From the NCBI GenBank assembly GCA_964461815.1, contig CAYWVF010000039.1, forward strand, positions 1 through 8,995: 8,995 nucleotides of DNA, given 5' to 3'. Positions 1-7,244 of the stretch are shown here, piece after piece (the first letter of the stretch is position 1; every line of letters starts with the position of its first letter). The translations under genes and the position numbers were made by a program. The notes under the pieces were generated by a model. That model worked only from the letters and a program-made list of their open reading frames with translations. It was not told the DNA's origin and ran no database searches. The stretch comes from JAAZBA01 sp964461815. Its GTDB lineage: Bacteria; Bacillota; Clostridia; Oscillospirales; QAMX01.

Positions 1-37
1 CTGCGAGCACGATAGCAAGTACGCGGTACTTTTTCAT
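1..37 (-). CDS. 5' end of a probable exported protein gene (cut by the window edge)
   Basis: Only the first 12 codons are visible, reading MKKYRVLAIVLA. Two lysines and an arginine followed by a hydrophobic run are what the start of a signal peptide or lipoprotein leader looks like. The start is well supported: GGAGG (minus strand of 45-49) lies 7 nt before the ATG, and a good promoter lies about 60 bases further upstream. The product cannot be identified from 12 residues. Its position downstream of and co-directional with an AraC regulator, next to an alpha-mannosidase, would suit the solute-binding protein of a sugar ABC transporter, but that is a guess from context. Confidence 0.7.
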   Translation of the reverse strand, partial: MKKYRVLAIVLA

Positions 38-63
38 GTGAAAACCTCCATTTTATATTTGTC

Positions 64-77
64 GCACCTTACGGTGC
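64..77 (-). other. 5'-UTR hairpin with GNRA-type tetraloop before the left-edge gene
   Basis: The minus strand reads GCACC-GTAA-GGTGC, a 5-bp stem closed by a GUAA loop, which fits the stable GNRA class. It lies in the predicted untranslated leader, about 27 nt before the start codon and about 15 nt before the GGAGG site. It could stabilise the mRNA 5' end. It is too small to be called a riboswitch. Confidence 0.45.
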
Positions 78-95
78 TCTAAAAGTACGATATTA

Positions 96-124
96 ATTAT
101 ATATTAATACATATTTGTTTTCAA
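96..124 (-). promoter_or_regulatory. Predicted sigma-A promoter for the left-edge gene
   Basis: On the minus strand, TTGAAA (119-124) is separated by 17 bp from a perfect TATAAT (96-101). Transcription would begin near 89, giving a leader of about 52 nt. A second TTGACA at 125-130 is 23 bp from the -10 and is badly spaced for use. Confidence 0.6.
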
Positions 125-174
125 TGTCAATTTAAAAACAGTTATTGTATTCTACAACTTTTCTTCATCAAAAT

Positions 175-193
175 GCACAGTTACAAGCTGTGC
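175..193 (-). terminator. Possible terminator of the AraC-family gene
   Basis: GCACAG and CTGTGC form a perfect 6-bp stem around a 7-nt loop. On the minus strand the stem is followed by ATTTTGATG, a short U-rich tail. It lies about 110 bases beyond the regulator's stop codon and just before the promoter of the left-edge gene, where a transcript end is expected. The stem and tail are modest, so termination may be partial. I see nothing else of note in 125-303, which is AT-rich and without a credible gene. Confidence 0.4.
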
Positions 194-303
194 CAAAGTT
201 AAACGTGCAATTTATATATGTGTTAAATAGTTCAATTTCAGGATGTTTTCTTTCATATTCTATAAAGAAATGGTTAATAATGCAAAACAGTGCAAGCTAT
301 AAT

Positions 304-1185
304 TTATGTTATTTTTGCCATTGATCTGAGCTTATTCGGGGACATTCCGTACATTTCGTTAAATAATACGTAAAATCTGCTTATATTTCCGAAGCCTGAT
401 TCGTAGCAGATATCGGTTATTTTCAAATTAGTATTTTTTATCAAATTTGCGGCATAGTTTATTCTGATCTCATTAATATACTGTGATATAGTCATATTCA
501 GGTGTTTTTTCATCATTCTTGACAAATGCTCCTGACTTTTTCCACTCAGCTCCACCATTCTTTTTATCCCGACAGCAAAATTTTCGGGACGTTTCATCTT
601 TTCACATGCTTCACTGAGCCATATCGGAAGCTCGTCCTTTCTCTCCGGCTTTTGTCCTATGAAATGATCGCAGAATATTTCAGGTAATATCACTTTTATT
701 TTCATTTTCAATGCACTTATATCGTTACCATCTATTAAATTGAAAACATTCAGCTTATTTTGAAGCTTCATCGTTTCCTCACGGCTGAGTCTTGTCACTA
801 TCGGCAGCTCGGAATGAAGAAGCTGTGTAAAATCGAATGTATTATCCATGTATTCGATCATTTTTTCTATCAGTTCACAGCTTACCGCCAAATTTATGAA
901 ATTATAGTCCTCTTCTCCGCTGTAAATATAGCAATGAGCGTCATTCGGTCGCATGAATACAAGGCATCCCGGCTTCAACGTTTGAAGCTGACCGTTCACG
1001 CAGTGGAATATAGTGCCCGATATTGTCAAAAAAATTTCGTAAAACTCATGTGTATGGAATGTAAAGCGCTCTGTTGCACCGTATACTGTTCTTAAAAGAA
1101 AGCCTGTCTCCGCATTCAAGTGCTTCTCTCCCGAGAGCCGCTTCGGTACACGTGAAAATATCTCATCTATAATACTCTGCTCCAT
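304..1185 (-). CDS. AraC/XylS-family transcriptional regulator with N-terminal cupin domain
   Basis: This is a 293-residue DNA-binding regulator, a usual length for the family. Residues about 28-95 form a cupin-like ligand-binding domain with the HTHEFYE stretch (H44, H46, E50) and a later His84. Residues about 195-290 are the two helix-turn-helix AraC domain. The signature second half, GFGNISRFYVLFNEMYGMSP at 264-283, is intact. The reading frame is open up to an ATG at 1242, but that codon lies inside the predicted -35 box, so translation should start at 1185, about 27 nt after the predicted start site. The Shine-Dalgarno here is weak (GGAT close to the start). The gene diverges from the alpha-mannosidase, and regulators of this type often sense a sugar and control an adjacent glycosidase. 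Its ligand is unknown. The inverted repeat over its promoter suggests autoregulation. Confidence 0.93.
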   Translation of the reverse strand: MEQSIIDEIFSRVPKRLSGEKHLNAETGFLLRTVYGATERFTFHTHEFYEIFLTISGTIFHCVNGQLQTLKPGCLVFMRPNDAHCYIYSGEEDYNFINLAVSCELIEKMIEYMDNTFDFTQLLHSELPIVTRLSREETMKLQNKLNVFNLIDGNDISALKMKIKVILPEIFCDHFIGQKPERKDELPIWLSEACEKMKRPENFAVGIKRMVELSGKSQEHLSRMMKKHLNMTISQYINEIRINYAANLIKNTNLKITDICYESGFGNISRFYVLFNEMYGMSPNKLRSMAKIT

Positions 1186-1204
1186 GATACATCCGATCCC
1201 ATCA

Positions 1205-1231
1205 TTATAGTATAATATCATTATACTATAA
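1205..1231. promoter_or_regulatory. Perfect 12-bp inverted repeat: candidate operator between regulator and mannosidase
   Basis: Arms at 1205-1216 and 1220-1231 are perfect reverse complements around ATC. The same stretch can be read as two copies of the 11-bp palindrome TTATA-N-TATAA, at 1205-1215 and 1221-1231, spaced 16 bp apart. It covers the -10 box and start point of the regulator promoter. Its centre is about 45 bp upstream of the predicted mannosidase start site, where an activator would contact RNA polymerase. The sequence is seen directly; the operator role and the identity of the binding protein are inferred. Confidence 0.6.
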
Positions 1232-1247
1232 AAAAATATCATGTCAA
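1220..1247 (-). promoter_or_regulatory. Consensus promoter of the AraC-family gene
   Basis: On the minus strand a perfect TTGACA (1242-1247) is followed after 16 bp by a perfect TATAAT (1220-1225). Transcription would begin near 1213, leaving a leader of about 27 nt to the ATG at 1185. The -10 lies inside the inverted repeat, so a protein bound there would block this promoter. Confidence 0.75.
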
Positions 1248-1256
1248 TGATATAAT
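1248..1256 (+). promoter_or_regulatory. Extended -10 promoter candidate for the alpha-mannosidase
   Basis: The plus strand has TGATATAAT, an extended -10 (TGn plus TATAAT), with no recognisable -35 at the right distance (1228-1233 is A-rich). This gives a start near 1263 and a leader of about 50 nt. A promoter lacking a -35 with a palindrome centred near -45 is typical of activator-dependent transcription. It abuts the -35 of the divergent promoter. Confidence 0.5.
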
Positions 1257-1313
1257 TAATTCCTGCGATTGTTTATTATTAGAGTAGAATAAATGTGAAA
1301 GGTGGAAACAATT

Positions 1314-4300
1314 ATGGCTAATTTGATAAAGGAAAAAATCAGAACCACGATCGAAAAGCTTTGTGAATTATCAGTTCTTGACAGTTTAAGGCTCGATGGC
1401 TTTAAATGCATATCAACCGGCTATAAAAAGGAGCAAAGACCTCCCATGCCTGATGCATCATGGTCTGTGCTTTCCGGCGATGAGCGGTTTGATGGTATCG
1501 ACGAGCATTTTTGGATATATAAAAGGATCAAGACACCAACTGCCCCAAACAGCACCTCAAAGCTGTATTTTGATCTGAAAACAGGTCGTGAGGGTCAGTG
1601 GGATGCTCGTAATCCTCAGTTCTTGGCATTTTTAGACGGTCACGCTGTTCAGGGACTCGATGTGAATCACACCGATCTTGAGCTTGAGTTTGACAGGGAG
1701 TACGATTTTCATCTTTACATGTACACGGGACTTGTTGAGGGCAGCTTCGCACTTGAAGCCTCCTACAAGATGATCGATACTGCGATAGAAAAGCTGTATT
1801 ATGACATGCAGGTACCGTTTGAAAGTCTTGACTGTCTGAGTGACAGCAGTGAGGAGTATGTAACGATACAGAAATATCTCGAGCTGACATGTAACTATCT
1901 TGATCTTCGCATTCCGTACAGCAATGAATTCTACGATTCTCTGAAGTCTGCGGATGAATTTCTTGAGACGGAGTTCTACTGTAAGCAATGCGGCAGATCC
2001 GACTGCACTGTAAGCTGCATAGGACATACTCACATTGACGTTGCATGGCAGTGGACACTTGCTCAGACTGAGGAAAAGACTCAGCGTTCCTTTGCCACGA
2101 TGCTAAAGCTTATGGATCAGTACGATGAATTTAAATTCATGTCCTCACAGCCTCAGCTTTACAAGTATCTGAAACGGTTCGAGCCTGAGCTTTACGAAAA
2201 GGTAAAGCAGCGCATAAAGGAGGGCCGCTGGGAGGCTGAGGGTGCAATGTGGCTTGAGGCTGACTGTAATCTTTCATCCGGTGAAAGCTTTGTCAGACAG
2301 ATACTTTTCGGTAAGACCTTTTTCATGGATGAATTCGGTGTTGACAGCAAGGTATTATGGCTGCCCGATGTATTCGGCTACTCTGCCGCTCTGCCTCAGA
2401 TATTGAAAAAGAGTGGTGTTGACAAGTTCGTCACATCAAAGATAAGCTGGAACGATACGAATGTACTGCCCTACGATGTATTTATGTGGGAGGGCATTGA
2501 CGGTACGGAGATATTCACCTCCTTTATGACCGCTCAGGACTATCGTGAAGGCACTGAATCTCAGCACTTTACCACATATAACGCTCATATAAATCCGTCA
2601 CAGGTCATGGGTACAAGAAAGAGATTCCAGCAAAAGGAATATTCTAAAAACAATCTCCTGACATTCGGCTACGGTGACGGCGGCGGCGGCTCTACCAGAA
2701 AGATGATCGAATATCACATGAGACTCAAGAGAGGTATTCCCGGTATTCCCGCTACGGTTATCGAATTTGCCGGTGATTTCCTCGATAAGTTCGAAAATGA
2801 TTTCAAAGAGTCCTCTGCAACGCTCAAGAAAATGCCGCGTTGGGTCGGTGAGCTTTATCTTGAATTTCATCGTGGTACGTATACTTCTATGGCTAAGAAC
2901 AAGAAAAACAATCGTAAGAGTGAGCTGCTGTTCCAGACTGCCGAGCAGCTTTCATCAATGACGAATATTCTTACCGGAGCTGACTATCCTCAGCAGGATA
3001 TCAATGACAGCTGGGAAACAATTCTCCTCAACCAATTCCACGACATCATCCCCGGCTCTTCCATTGAAGAGGTTTATAATGATTCTGATATTCAGTACGC
3101 ACATATTAAAAACGTGGGAAGCTCCATCGTCTCCTCATCCTTACAGGCTCTTGCTTCACGTATAAGCTCCGACGGATGTGTTGCAGTCTACAATCCCAAT
3201 TCATTCACATCAAGCGGTATCATCGAGCTGAACGGCAAGAGTGTATATGTTGAAAATATTCCCGCTATTGGTTGGAAAAGCGTAAGTGAAGTAAAGGATA
3301 ATAATAATATCACCGTCTCTGCCAACCGTATCGACAGTAAATTCTATACTATCACACTGGACAGTAATGCAAACATCACGTCTATTTACGATAAGGAAAA
3401 TGATCGCGAGGTTATATTACCCGGTAAGGCTGCGAACGCTATTGAAGCTTTTGAGGATCTGCCGTACAACTACGACAACTGGGAGCTTTCACCGTACTAC
3501 AAGCAGAAGAAGTGGGATATCAACAACGTCGATTTGGTTGAATGTATCAACGACGGTGCAAGAGCAGGTCTTCGCATTGTCAGAAGATTTTTAAACAGCA
3601 CCATAGCTCAAAGCATTTATGTATATGATGATCTCCGCAGGATCGATTTTGAAACGGATATCGACTGGAAAGAAAGTCACATCGTGCTTAAGGCTGCATT
3701 CCCGATAAATGTACATGCATCCAAGGCAGTATATGAAACTCAATTTGGATATGTTGAACGTACTACGCATGAAAATACATCGTTCGATTCGGCTAAATTT
3801 GAGGTCTGCGCTCACAAATACGCCGATATCTCCGAGGATGATTACGGTGTTGCGATCCTCAACGACTGCAAGTACGGTTACAATGCCGAGGGTAACACAC
3901 TCAAGCTCACTCTGTTAAAGTGCGGTACTTTCCCGAACAAGAACGCCGATAAGGAGAGACATCTGTTTACGTATTCACTTCTCCCCCACTCCGGAAACCA
4001 TACTCACGGCAATGTGATCCAAGAGGCTTATCTTCTCAACCGTCCTCTTATGCCATTTACACCCTCGGGTGACGGCTCACTTCCCAATGAATACAGCCTC
4101 GTTTCCTGCGATAAAGAAAATATTATCATTGAGACGGTCAAGAAAGCCGAGAAGTCCGATAACATTGTTATCAGAGCATACGATGCATATGATCGCAAGT
4201 GTAAAGCTGTGCTTTCGCTTGGCTTTGATATCAAGAAGGCACATCTCACCGACCTTATGGAAAATAAAATATGCGAGCTTGAAATTATTGACGGAAACAA

Positions 4301-4355
4301 GATACCGTTCAATGTTTCCAACTTCGAGATCGTGACAATCATGGTGGAAAGATAA
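1314..4355 (+). CDS. Alpha-mannosidase, glycoside hydrolase family 38
   Basis: This 1013-residue enzyme hydrolyses terminal alpha-mannosyl links and resembles the cytosolic MAN2C1-like branch. The frame is open from a GTG at 1302, but GAAAGGTGG (1297-1305) is the ribosome binding site of the ATG at 1314, 8 nt away. There is no signal peptide, so it should act on imported mannosides in the cytoplasm. The family marks are in order: HIDVAW with metal ligands H240 and D242; WLPDVFGY with the probable nucleophile and metal ligand D352; YGDGGGG around 453-459; GELYLEFHRGTYTS around 512-525; and NQFHDIIPGSSI with metal ligand H576. A beta-rich C-terminal region (about 640-1013) completes the family architecture. 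The gene diverges from an AraC regulator and is followed 70 bases later by an acetyltransferase with no terminator between, so read-through is likely. Exact linkage preference cannot be told from sequence. Confidence 0.96.
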   Translation: MANLIKEKIRTTIEKLCELSVLDSLRLDGFKCISTGYKKEQRPPMPDASWSVLSGDERFDGIDEHFWIYKRIKTPTAPNSTSKLYFDLKTGREGQWDARNPQFLAFLDGHAVQGLDVNHTDLELEFDREYDFHLYMYTGLVEGSFALEASYKMIDTAIEKLYYDMQVPFESLDCLSDSSEEYVTIQKYLELTCNYLDLRIPYSNEFYDSLKSADEFLETEFYCKQCGRSDCTVSCIGHTHIDVAWQWTLAQTEEKTQRSFATMLKLMDQYDEFKFMSSQPQLYKYLKRFEPELYEKVKQRIKEGRWEAEGAMWLEADCNLSSGESFVRQILFGKTFFMDEFGVDSKVLWLPDVFGYSAALPQILKKSGVDKFVTSKISWNDTNVLPYDVFMWEGIDGTEIFTSFMTAQDYREGTESQHFTTYNAHINPSQVMGTRKRFQQKEYSKNNLLTFGYGDGGGGSTRKMIEYHMRLKRGIPGIPATVIEFAGDFLDKFENDFKESSATLKKMPRWVGELYLEFHRGTYTSMAKNKKNNRKSELLFQTAEQLSSMTNILTGADYPQQDINDSWETILLNQFHDIIPGSSIEEVYNDSDIQYAHIKNVGSSIVSSSLQALASRISSDGCVAVYNPNSFTSSGIIELNGKSVYVENIPAIGWKSVSEVKDNNNITVSANRIDSKFYTITLDSNANITSIYDKENDREVILPGKAANAIEAFEDLPYNYDNWELSPYYKQKKWDINNVDLVECINDGARAGLRIVRRFLNSTIAQSIYVYDDLRRIDFETDIDWKESHIVLKAAFPINVHASKAVYETQFGYVERTTHENTSFDSAKFEVCAHKYADISEDDYGVAILNDCKYGYNAEGNTLKLTLLKCGTFPNKNADKERHLFTYSLLPHSGNHTHGNVIQEAYLLNRPLMPFTPSGDGSLPNEYSLVSCDKENIIIETVKKAEKSDNIVIRAYDAYDRKCKAVLSLGFDIKKAHLTDLMENKICELEIIDGNKIPFNVSNFEIVTIMVER

Positions 4356-4362
4356 AAAAATG

Positions 4363-4391
4363 TTGATTTAATTTCCGATTGGATTTATAAT
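4363..4391 (+). promoter_or_regulatory. Predicted promoter of the acetyltransferase gene
   Basis: TTGATT (4363-4368) is separated by 17 bp from a perfect TATAAT (4386-4391). The start would be near 4398, about 28 nt before the ATG. It lies in the gap directly after the mannosidase stop, so the acetyltransferase could be transcribed both alone and by read-through. Confidence 0.65.
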
Positions 4392-4425
4392 AAGGATATC
4401 AAAACATGACATGGAGGCTATTGCA

Positions 4426-5064
4426 ATGAGAGAAGAAGAAAAAATCATGGCCGGTATACTGTTTTGCCCCGGTGATCAGGAGCTTCGCAAGCTGAAACTC
4501 AGAACACATAATCTCAATACGGATTATAACAAAACGTATGAGGATGAAACCGAAAAGCGTAAAGAAATAATCTCAAACATTGTCGGTGAGATCGGCGAAA
4601 ATGGATTTATGCAGGGCCCGATCTATTTCCACTACGGTAAGCATACAAAAATAGGCAAGAATTTCTTTGCTAATTTTAATCTGACCGTTCAGGATGATGC
4701 GTGTGTTACCATCGGTGATAACTGCAACTTCGGTCCGAATGTAACTATCGTTACGCCTATCCACCCTATGCTTCCCGATGAACGTAACCTGATGTTCGAC
4801 AAGGATGGTGTAAAGAGACGTTTCTGCTATGCAAAGCCTGTAAAGATCGGTAATAACTGCTGGTTTGGTGCAAATGTCGTAGTATGCTCCGGTGTTACTA
4901 TCGGTGATGACTGCGTTATCGGTGCAGGCAGTGTAGTAGTTAAGGATATCCCTCCTCACACCTTTGCGGCAGGTAATCCGTGCAAGGTTATCCGTGAAAT
5001 AACCGAAAAGGACAGCATGAAATACAAGCCCGAAATCTTGGCTGACAACAAAGTGATCGAATAA
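4426..5064 (+). CDS. Maltose/galactoside O-acetyltransferase-like protein (left-handed beta-helix family)
   Basis: A 212-residue protein of the LacA/Maa/NodL group, which moves acetyl from acetyl-CoA to a hydroxyl of a sugar. The start at 4426 is chosen over an in-frame ATG at 4411 because GGAGG (4413-4417) lies 8 nt before 4426 and would be inside the longer version. Residues about 3-55 are the helical Maa N-terminal domain (EEEKIMAG start). From about 65 onward come hexapeptide repeats (KIGKNF, TIGDNC, KIGNNC, TIGDDC, VIGAGS). The catalytic His is most likely H113 in TPIHPM, and the family C-terminal AAGNPCKVIR is present at 181-190. It follows the mannosidase, so a mannose-containing or other intracellular sugar is a possible acceptor. 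The true substrate is unknown, since family members are often promiscuous. Confidence 0.93.
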   Translation: MREEEKIMAGILFCPGDQELRKLKLRTHNLNTDYNKTYEDETEKRKEIISNIVGEIGENGFMQGPIYFHYGKHTKIGKNFFANFNLTVQDDACVTIGDNCNFGPNVTIVTPIHPMLPDERNLMFDKDGVKRRFCYAKPVKIGNNCWFGANVVVCSGVTIGDDCVIGAGSVVVKDIPPHTFAAGNPCKVIREITEKDSMKYKPEILADNKVIE

Positions 5065-5102
5065 AAACAGCTCCCATGCCTGATGTTCAGAGCATGGGAG
5101 CT
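5064..5102 (-). terminator. Intrinsic terminator of the oxidoreductase gene (minus strand)
   Basis: AGCTCCCATGC (5069-5079) and GCATGGGAGCT (5092-5102) form a perfect 11-bp, GC-rich stem with a 12-nt loop. Read on the minus strand the stem is followed by GTTTTTATT, a good U tract. It therefore fits termination of the minus-strand gene ending at 5164 better than the plus-strand gene ending just before it. The U tract overlaps the acetyltransferase stop codon. Confidence 0.75.
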
Positions 5103-5121
5103 TATACATTATCAAAAGAGC

Positions 5122-5158
5122 TACAGGATCCGCTTCTTAAAACGGATCCTGTATTTAT
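5122..5158. terminator. Second hairpin terminator, probably ending the acetyltransferase transcript
   Basis: TACAGGATCCG (5122-5132) and CGGATCCTGTA (5143-5153) form a perfect 11-bp stem with a 10-nt loop. On the plus strand it is followed by TTTATGTAATTT, and on the minus strand by GCTCTTTTG. It may work both ways, but the plus-strand tail is closer to the stem. Confidence 0.65.
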
Positions 5159-5163
5159 GTAAT

Positions 5164-6174
5164 TTAGAAATTGTAATCAACCTTAACGATCTTGCCTGTC
5201 TTGGAGGATTCAACTGCTGCGAGAGCTGCTGCAACTGTGCATGTTCCTTCGTAAGCGCTCATCTCAACTTCTGTATCGTTGAGTATGCAATCTGTCAGAG
5301 CTGCGATCTCGCCCTGTGTATTGTGATTGTTGAGTGCGATCGGGTACAGCATCGGTACTGTGAAGCCGCAGTCGGACTCTGTCTTGAATACCTGCATTGT
5401 CGGGTTTGTGTTATCAACAATGATCGTACCCTTTGAACCGTAGAATACGCTTCTCATTGTGTAATTTCTCTTACAACCGATAGAAACGAAAACCTTACCG
5501 ATAACATCGTTCGGGAACTTCATTATAGCGATCGTACAGTCGTCTGTAGGCCATGTTGTAAGCATCTTCTTGTTTGCGAATGCTGCTACTTCGTAAGGAT
5601 TACCTGCGATGGAACGAACGAGGTCAACTGCATGGCAGCCGCCGCCGAGGAAGCCGTGACGAAGAGGATCAAGTCTCCAGTTGTTTCCTTTACCGGGGAT
5701 CTTTGAATAGTCATGTGCATATTCGCTTTCTACGAAGAACAGGTCGCCGATTTCACCGTCAGCTATCATCTGTCTTGCTTTAACAAAGCCCGGTGTGAAG
5801 CGGCCGATCTGACCTACCATGAACTTTCTGTCAGACTTTCTTGTAGCTTCGATCATCATCTTACACTCATCAAGCTTAAGTGCAAAAGGCTTCTCGCAGA
5901 GAACGTGCTTGTTAGCCTCAAGAGCTGCGATAGACATTTCACAGTGAAGCTGGTCAGGTGTAGCAACTACTACAGCATCGATATCATCACATGCGAGCAT
6001 ATCCTTATAATTTGTATATGTACGTATACCCGGGAACTCTTCGACTCTTTCTGCAAGTACCTTTTCATCTATGTCGCACAATGCGATAAGCTCAGTATTT
6101 GGATTTTCCTTTATACCATGCATGTGAGCTCTACCCATACCGCCGCCGATAACGCCGTATCTAATCTTACTCAT
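5164..6174 (-). CDS. Gfo/Idh/MocA-family NAD(P)-dependent oxidoreductase
   Basis: A 336-residue cytoplasmic dehydrogenase, normal in length for a family that oxidises or reduces a hydroxyl of sugars, inositols and related compounds. The N-terminal Rossmann fold starts at once with GVIGGGMGRAH (residues 7-17), and the acidic D34 at the end of the second strand is usual for NAD preference. ATPDQLH (71-77) and CEKP (93-96) follow, with K95 the conserved active-site lysine. GGGCHAVDLVR (177-187) carries H181 and D184, equivalent to the family's catalytic Asp/His pair. AAGGAG lies 8 nt before the ATG. The gene has its own promoter and lies downstream of two transporters on the same strand, converging with the acetyltransferase. 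Inositol dehydrogenase, a glycoside 3-dehydrogenase or another sugar dehydrogenase are all possible; the sequence alone does not decide. Confidence 0.93.
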   Translation of the reverse strand: MSKIRYGVIGGGMGRAHMHGIKENPNTELIALCDIDEKVLAERVEEFPGIRTYTNYKDMLACDDIDAVVVATPDQLHCEMSIAALEANKHVLCEKPFALKLDECKMMIEATRKSDRKFMVGQIGRFTPGFVKARQMIADGEIGDLFFVESEYAHDYSKIPGKGNNWRLDPLRHGFLGGGCHAVDLVRSIAGNPYEVAAFANKKMLTTWPTDDCTIAIMKFPNDVIGKVFVSIGCKRNYTMRSVFYGSKGTIIVDNTNPTMQVFKTESDCGFTVPMLYPIALNNHNTQGEIAALTDCILNDTEVEMSAYEGTCTVAAALAAVESSKTGKIVKVDYNF

Positions 6175-6214
6175 TGTTACATCTCCTTAATTTTTATTGG
6201 TTTTTCTATAATTA

Positions 6215-6243
6215 ATTGTATAACATTCACCCTATTTCGTCAA
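6215..6243 (-). promoter_or_regulatory. Predicted promoter of the Gfo/Idh/MocA gene
   Basis: On the minus strand TTGACG (6238-6243) is followed after 17 bp by TACAAT (6215-6220), each one base from consensus. The start would be near 6208, giving a leader of about 34 nt that contains AAGGAG (6183-6188). The gene is therefore probably not wholly dependent on the transporter operon upstream. Confidence 0.65.
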
Positions 6244-6279
6244 GTATAAAATACCACATATTTTTGGTAAATTCCTGTA

Positions 6280-7227
6280 TCACACACCCAATACCATGCT
6301 TAGTATCGATATGATAACAGGTATCGTAATACATGACAACAAATGTGAAACTATTGCCATTCCTGCTGCAACGGAGGTATCCTTGCCGTACGCACTCGGT
6401 ATCACTATCGTATTAAGTCCGAGCGGCATAGCAAGTGAACAGACGACACATATAATGCTTACCTGAGACAGTGGTAAAAGCATCGATAGTCCTATTCCGA
6501 TAAGAGGGAATATTACCAGTCGTGCGATCGAAATGATATAGATTTTTGCGTCTGTAAATGTTTTTTTCAAATTAATGGATGATACTGTAATGCCTGTAAG
6601 CAGCATTGCTATCGGTGACATGCAGTCCCCGGATGCAGAAACGACTGATGTGAGCCATTTTGGAAGCTCTATATCGGCAATGCCTATTATCATACCGATC
6701 ACCATTGCAATGAACATCGGATTAAGAAATGTTTTCAGACGTTTTTTTATAGGCTGCTTTCCTTCAAATTCCGAAAGCAACAGAGCAGGCGCACCCCAAA
6801 CATATATCATCGTCCACAATGGGATCGTAAATATCAGATATTCCATAAAAATATCCGGGAATACCGAGCTGATCACAGCGTTACCCATAAAGCTGAAATT
6901 TGAAAATACAAGACCGTATGTAAATATATTCCTTGTATATTTATCCTTTTCACACAGCCTTGAAATAAACATTGACAGCGGTATCGTGACCACCATGTGA
7001 CCGAAGCTTAGCAAGATGATCTCGCTAAACGAGCTGAGTCTCTCCACCGTAAAGTTTTCTATAAATGTACCCAGCACAAGTGCGGGAATAAATACATTGT
7101 TTTCAAGCTTTGCAAGTACAGACGACGCACTCTGCGAAAGAACCTTTAGCTTTACCAACAGATACCCGATCAGTATAAGTGAAAACAGGTAAGCCATCTG
7201 ACTTAGCGTAGTCGAAAATAAATCCAT
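6280..7227 (-). CDS. AEC-family (auxin efflux carrier-like) membrane permease
   Basis: A 315-residue integral membrane protein with about ten hydrophobic segments, the usual size for the AEC family, whose bacterial members export or exchange organic acids and similar solutes. Family landmarks are visible in both halves: LENNVFIPALVLGTF at 41-55, SNFSFMGNAVISSVFP at 109-124, NPMFIAMVIGMIIGI at 169-183, and AMPLGLNTIVIPSAYGKD at 266-283, the last followed by a hydrophobic end to 312. AAGGAG (7236-7241) lies 8 nt before the ATG. The gene follows the EamA transporter by 42 bases with no terminator between, so they are probably one operon. A substrate cannot be assigned. The neighbouring oxidoreductase allows a hydroxy- or keto-acid, but that is speculation. 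Confidence 0.9.
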   Translation of the reverse strand: MDLFSTTLSQMAYLFSLILIGYLLVKLKVLSQSASSVLAKLENNVFIPALVLGTFIENFTVERLSSFSEIILLSFGHMVVTIPLSMFISRLCEKDKYTRNIFTYGLVFSNFSFMGNAVISSVFPDIFMEYLIFTIPLWTMIYVWGAPALLLSEFEGKQPIKKRLKTFLNPMFIAMVIGMIIGIADIELPKWLTSVVSASGDCMSPIAMLLTGITVSSINLKKTFTDAKIYIISIARLVIFPLIGIGLSMLLPLSQVSIICVVCSLAMPLGLNTIVIPSAYGKDTSVAAGMAIVSHLLSCITIPVIISILSMVLGV

Positions 7228-7244
7228 ATCAAATTCTCCTTAAA

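Noticed and set aside
1205..1231. The palindrome as a PerR or Fur box
   Set aside because: It resembles TTATAAT-N-ATTATAA in base content, but its spacing (three central bases) and order of bases do not match, and no metal or peroxide gene is nearby.
1186..1242. A longer N-terminus for the AraC-family protein, starting at 1242
   Set aside because: The upstream ATG overlaps the consensus -35 box, and the extra residues would be encoded by the promoter and the inverted repeat.
1528..2058. A 176-codon minus-strand frame opposite the alpha-mannosidase
   Set aside because: It lies entirely opposite the conserved N-terminal and HIDVAW region of GH38. The protein is rich in Cys, Arg, Ser and Gln as expected of an antisense shadow, and no start signal is seen.
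4573..5115. A 180-codon minus-strand frame opposite the acetyltransferase
   Set aside because: It is a shadow of the hexapeptide-repeat codons and crosses a terminator hairpin. Its repeated-looking residues simply mirror the repeats of the real gene.
6252..6269. Small inverted repeat TACCA/TGGTA after the AEC gene, followed by TTTT on the minus strand
   Set aside because: The stem has only 5 bp with two A-T ends, so it is too weak to call a terminator. Read-through into the oxidoreductase gene remains possible.
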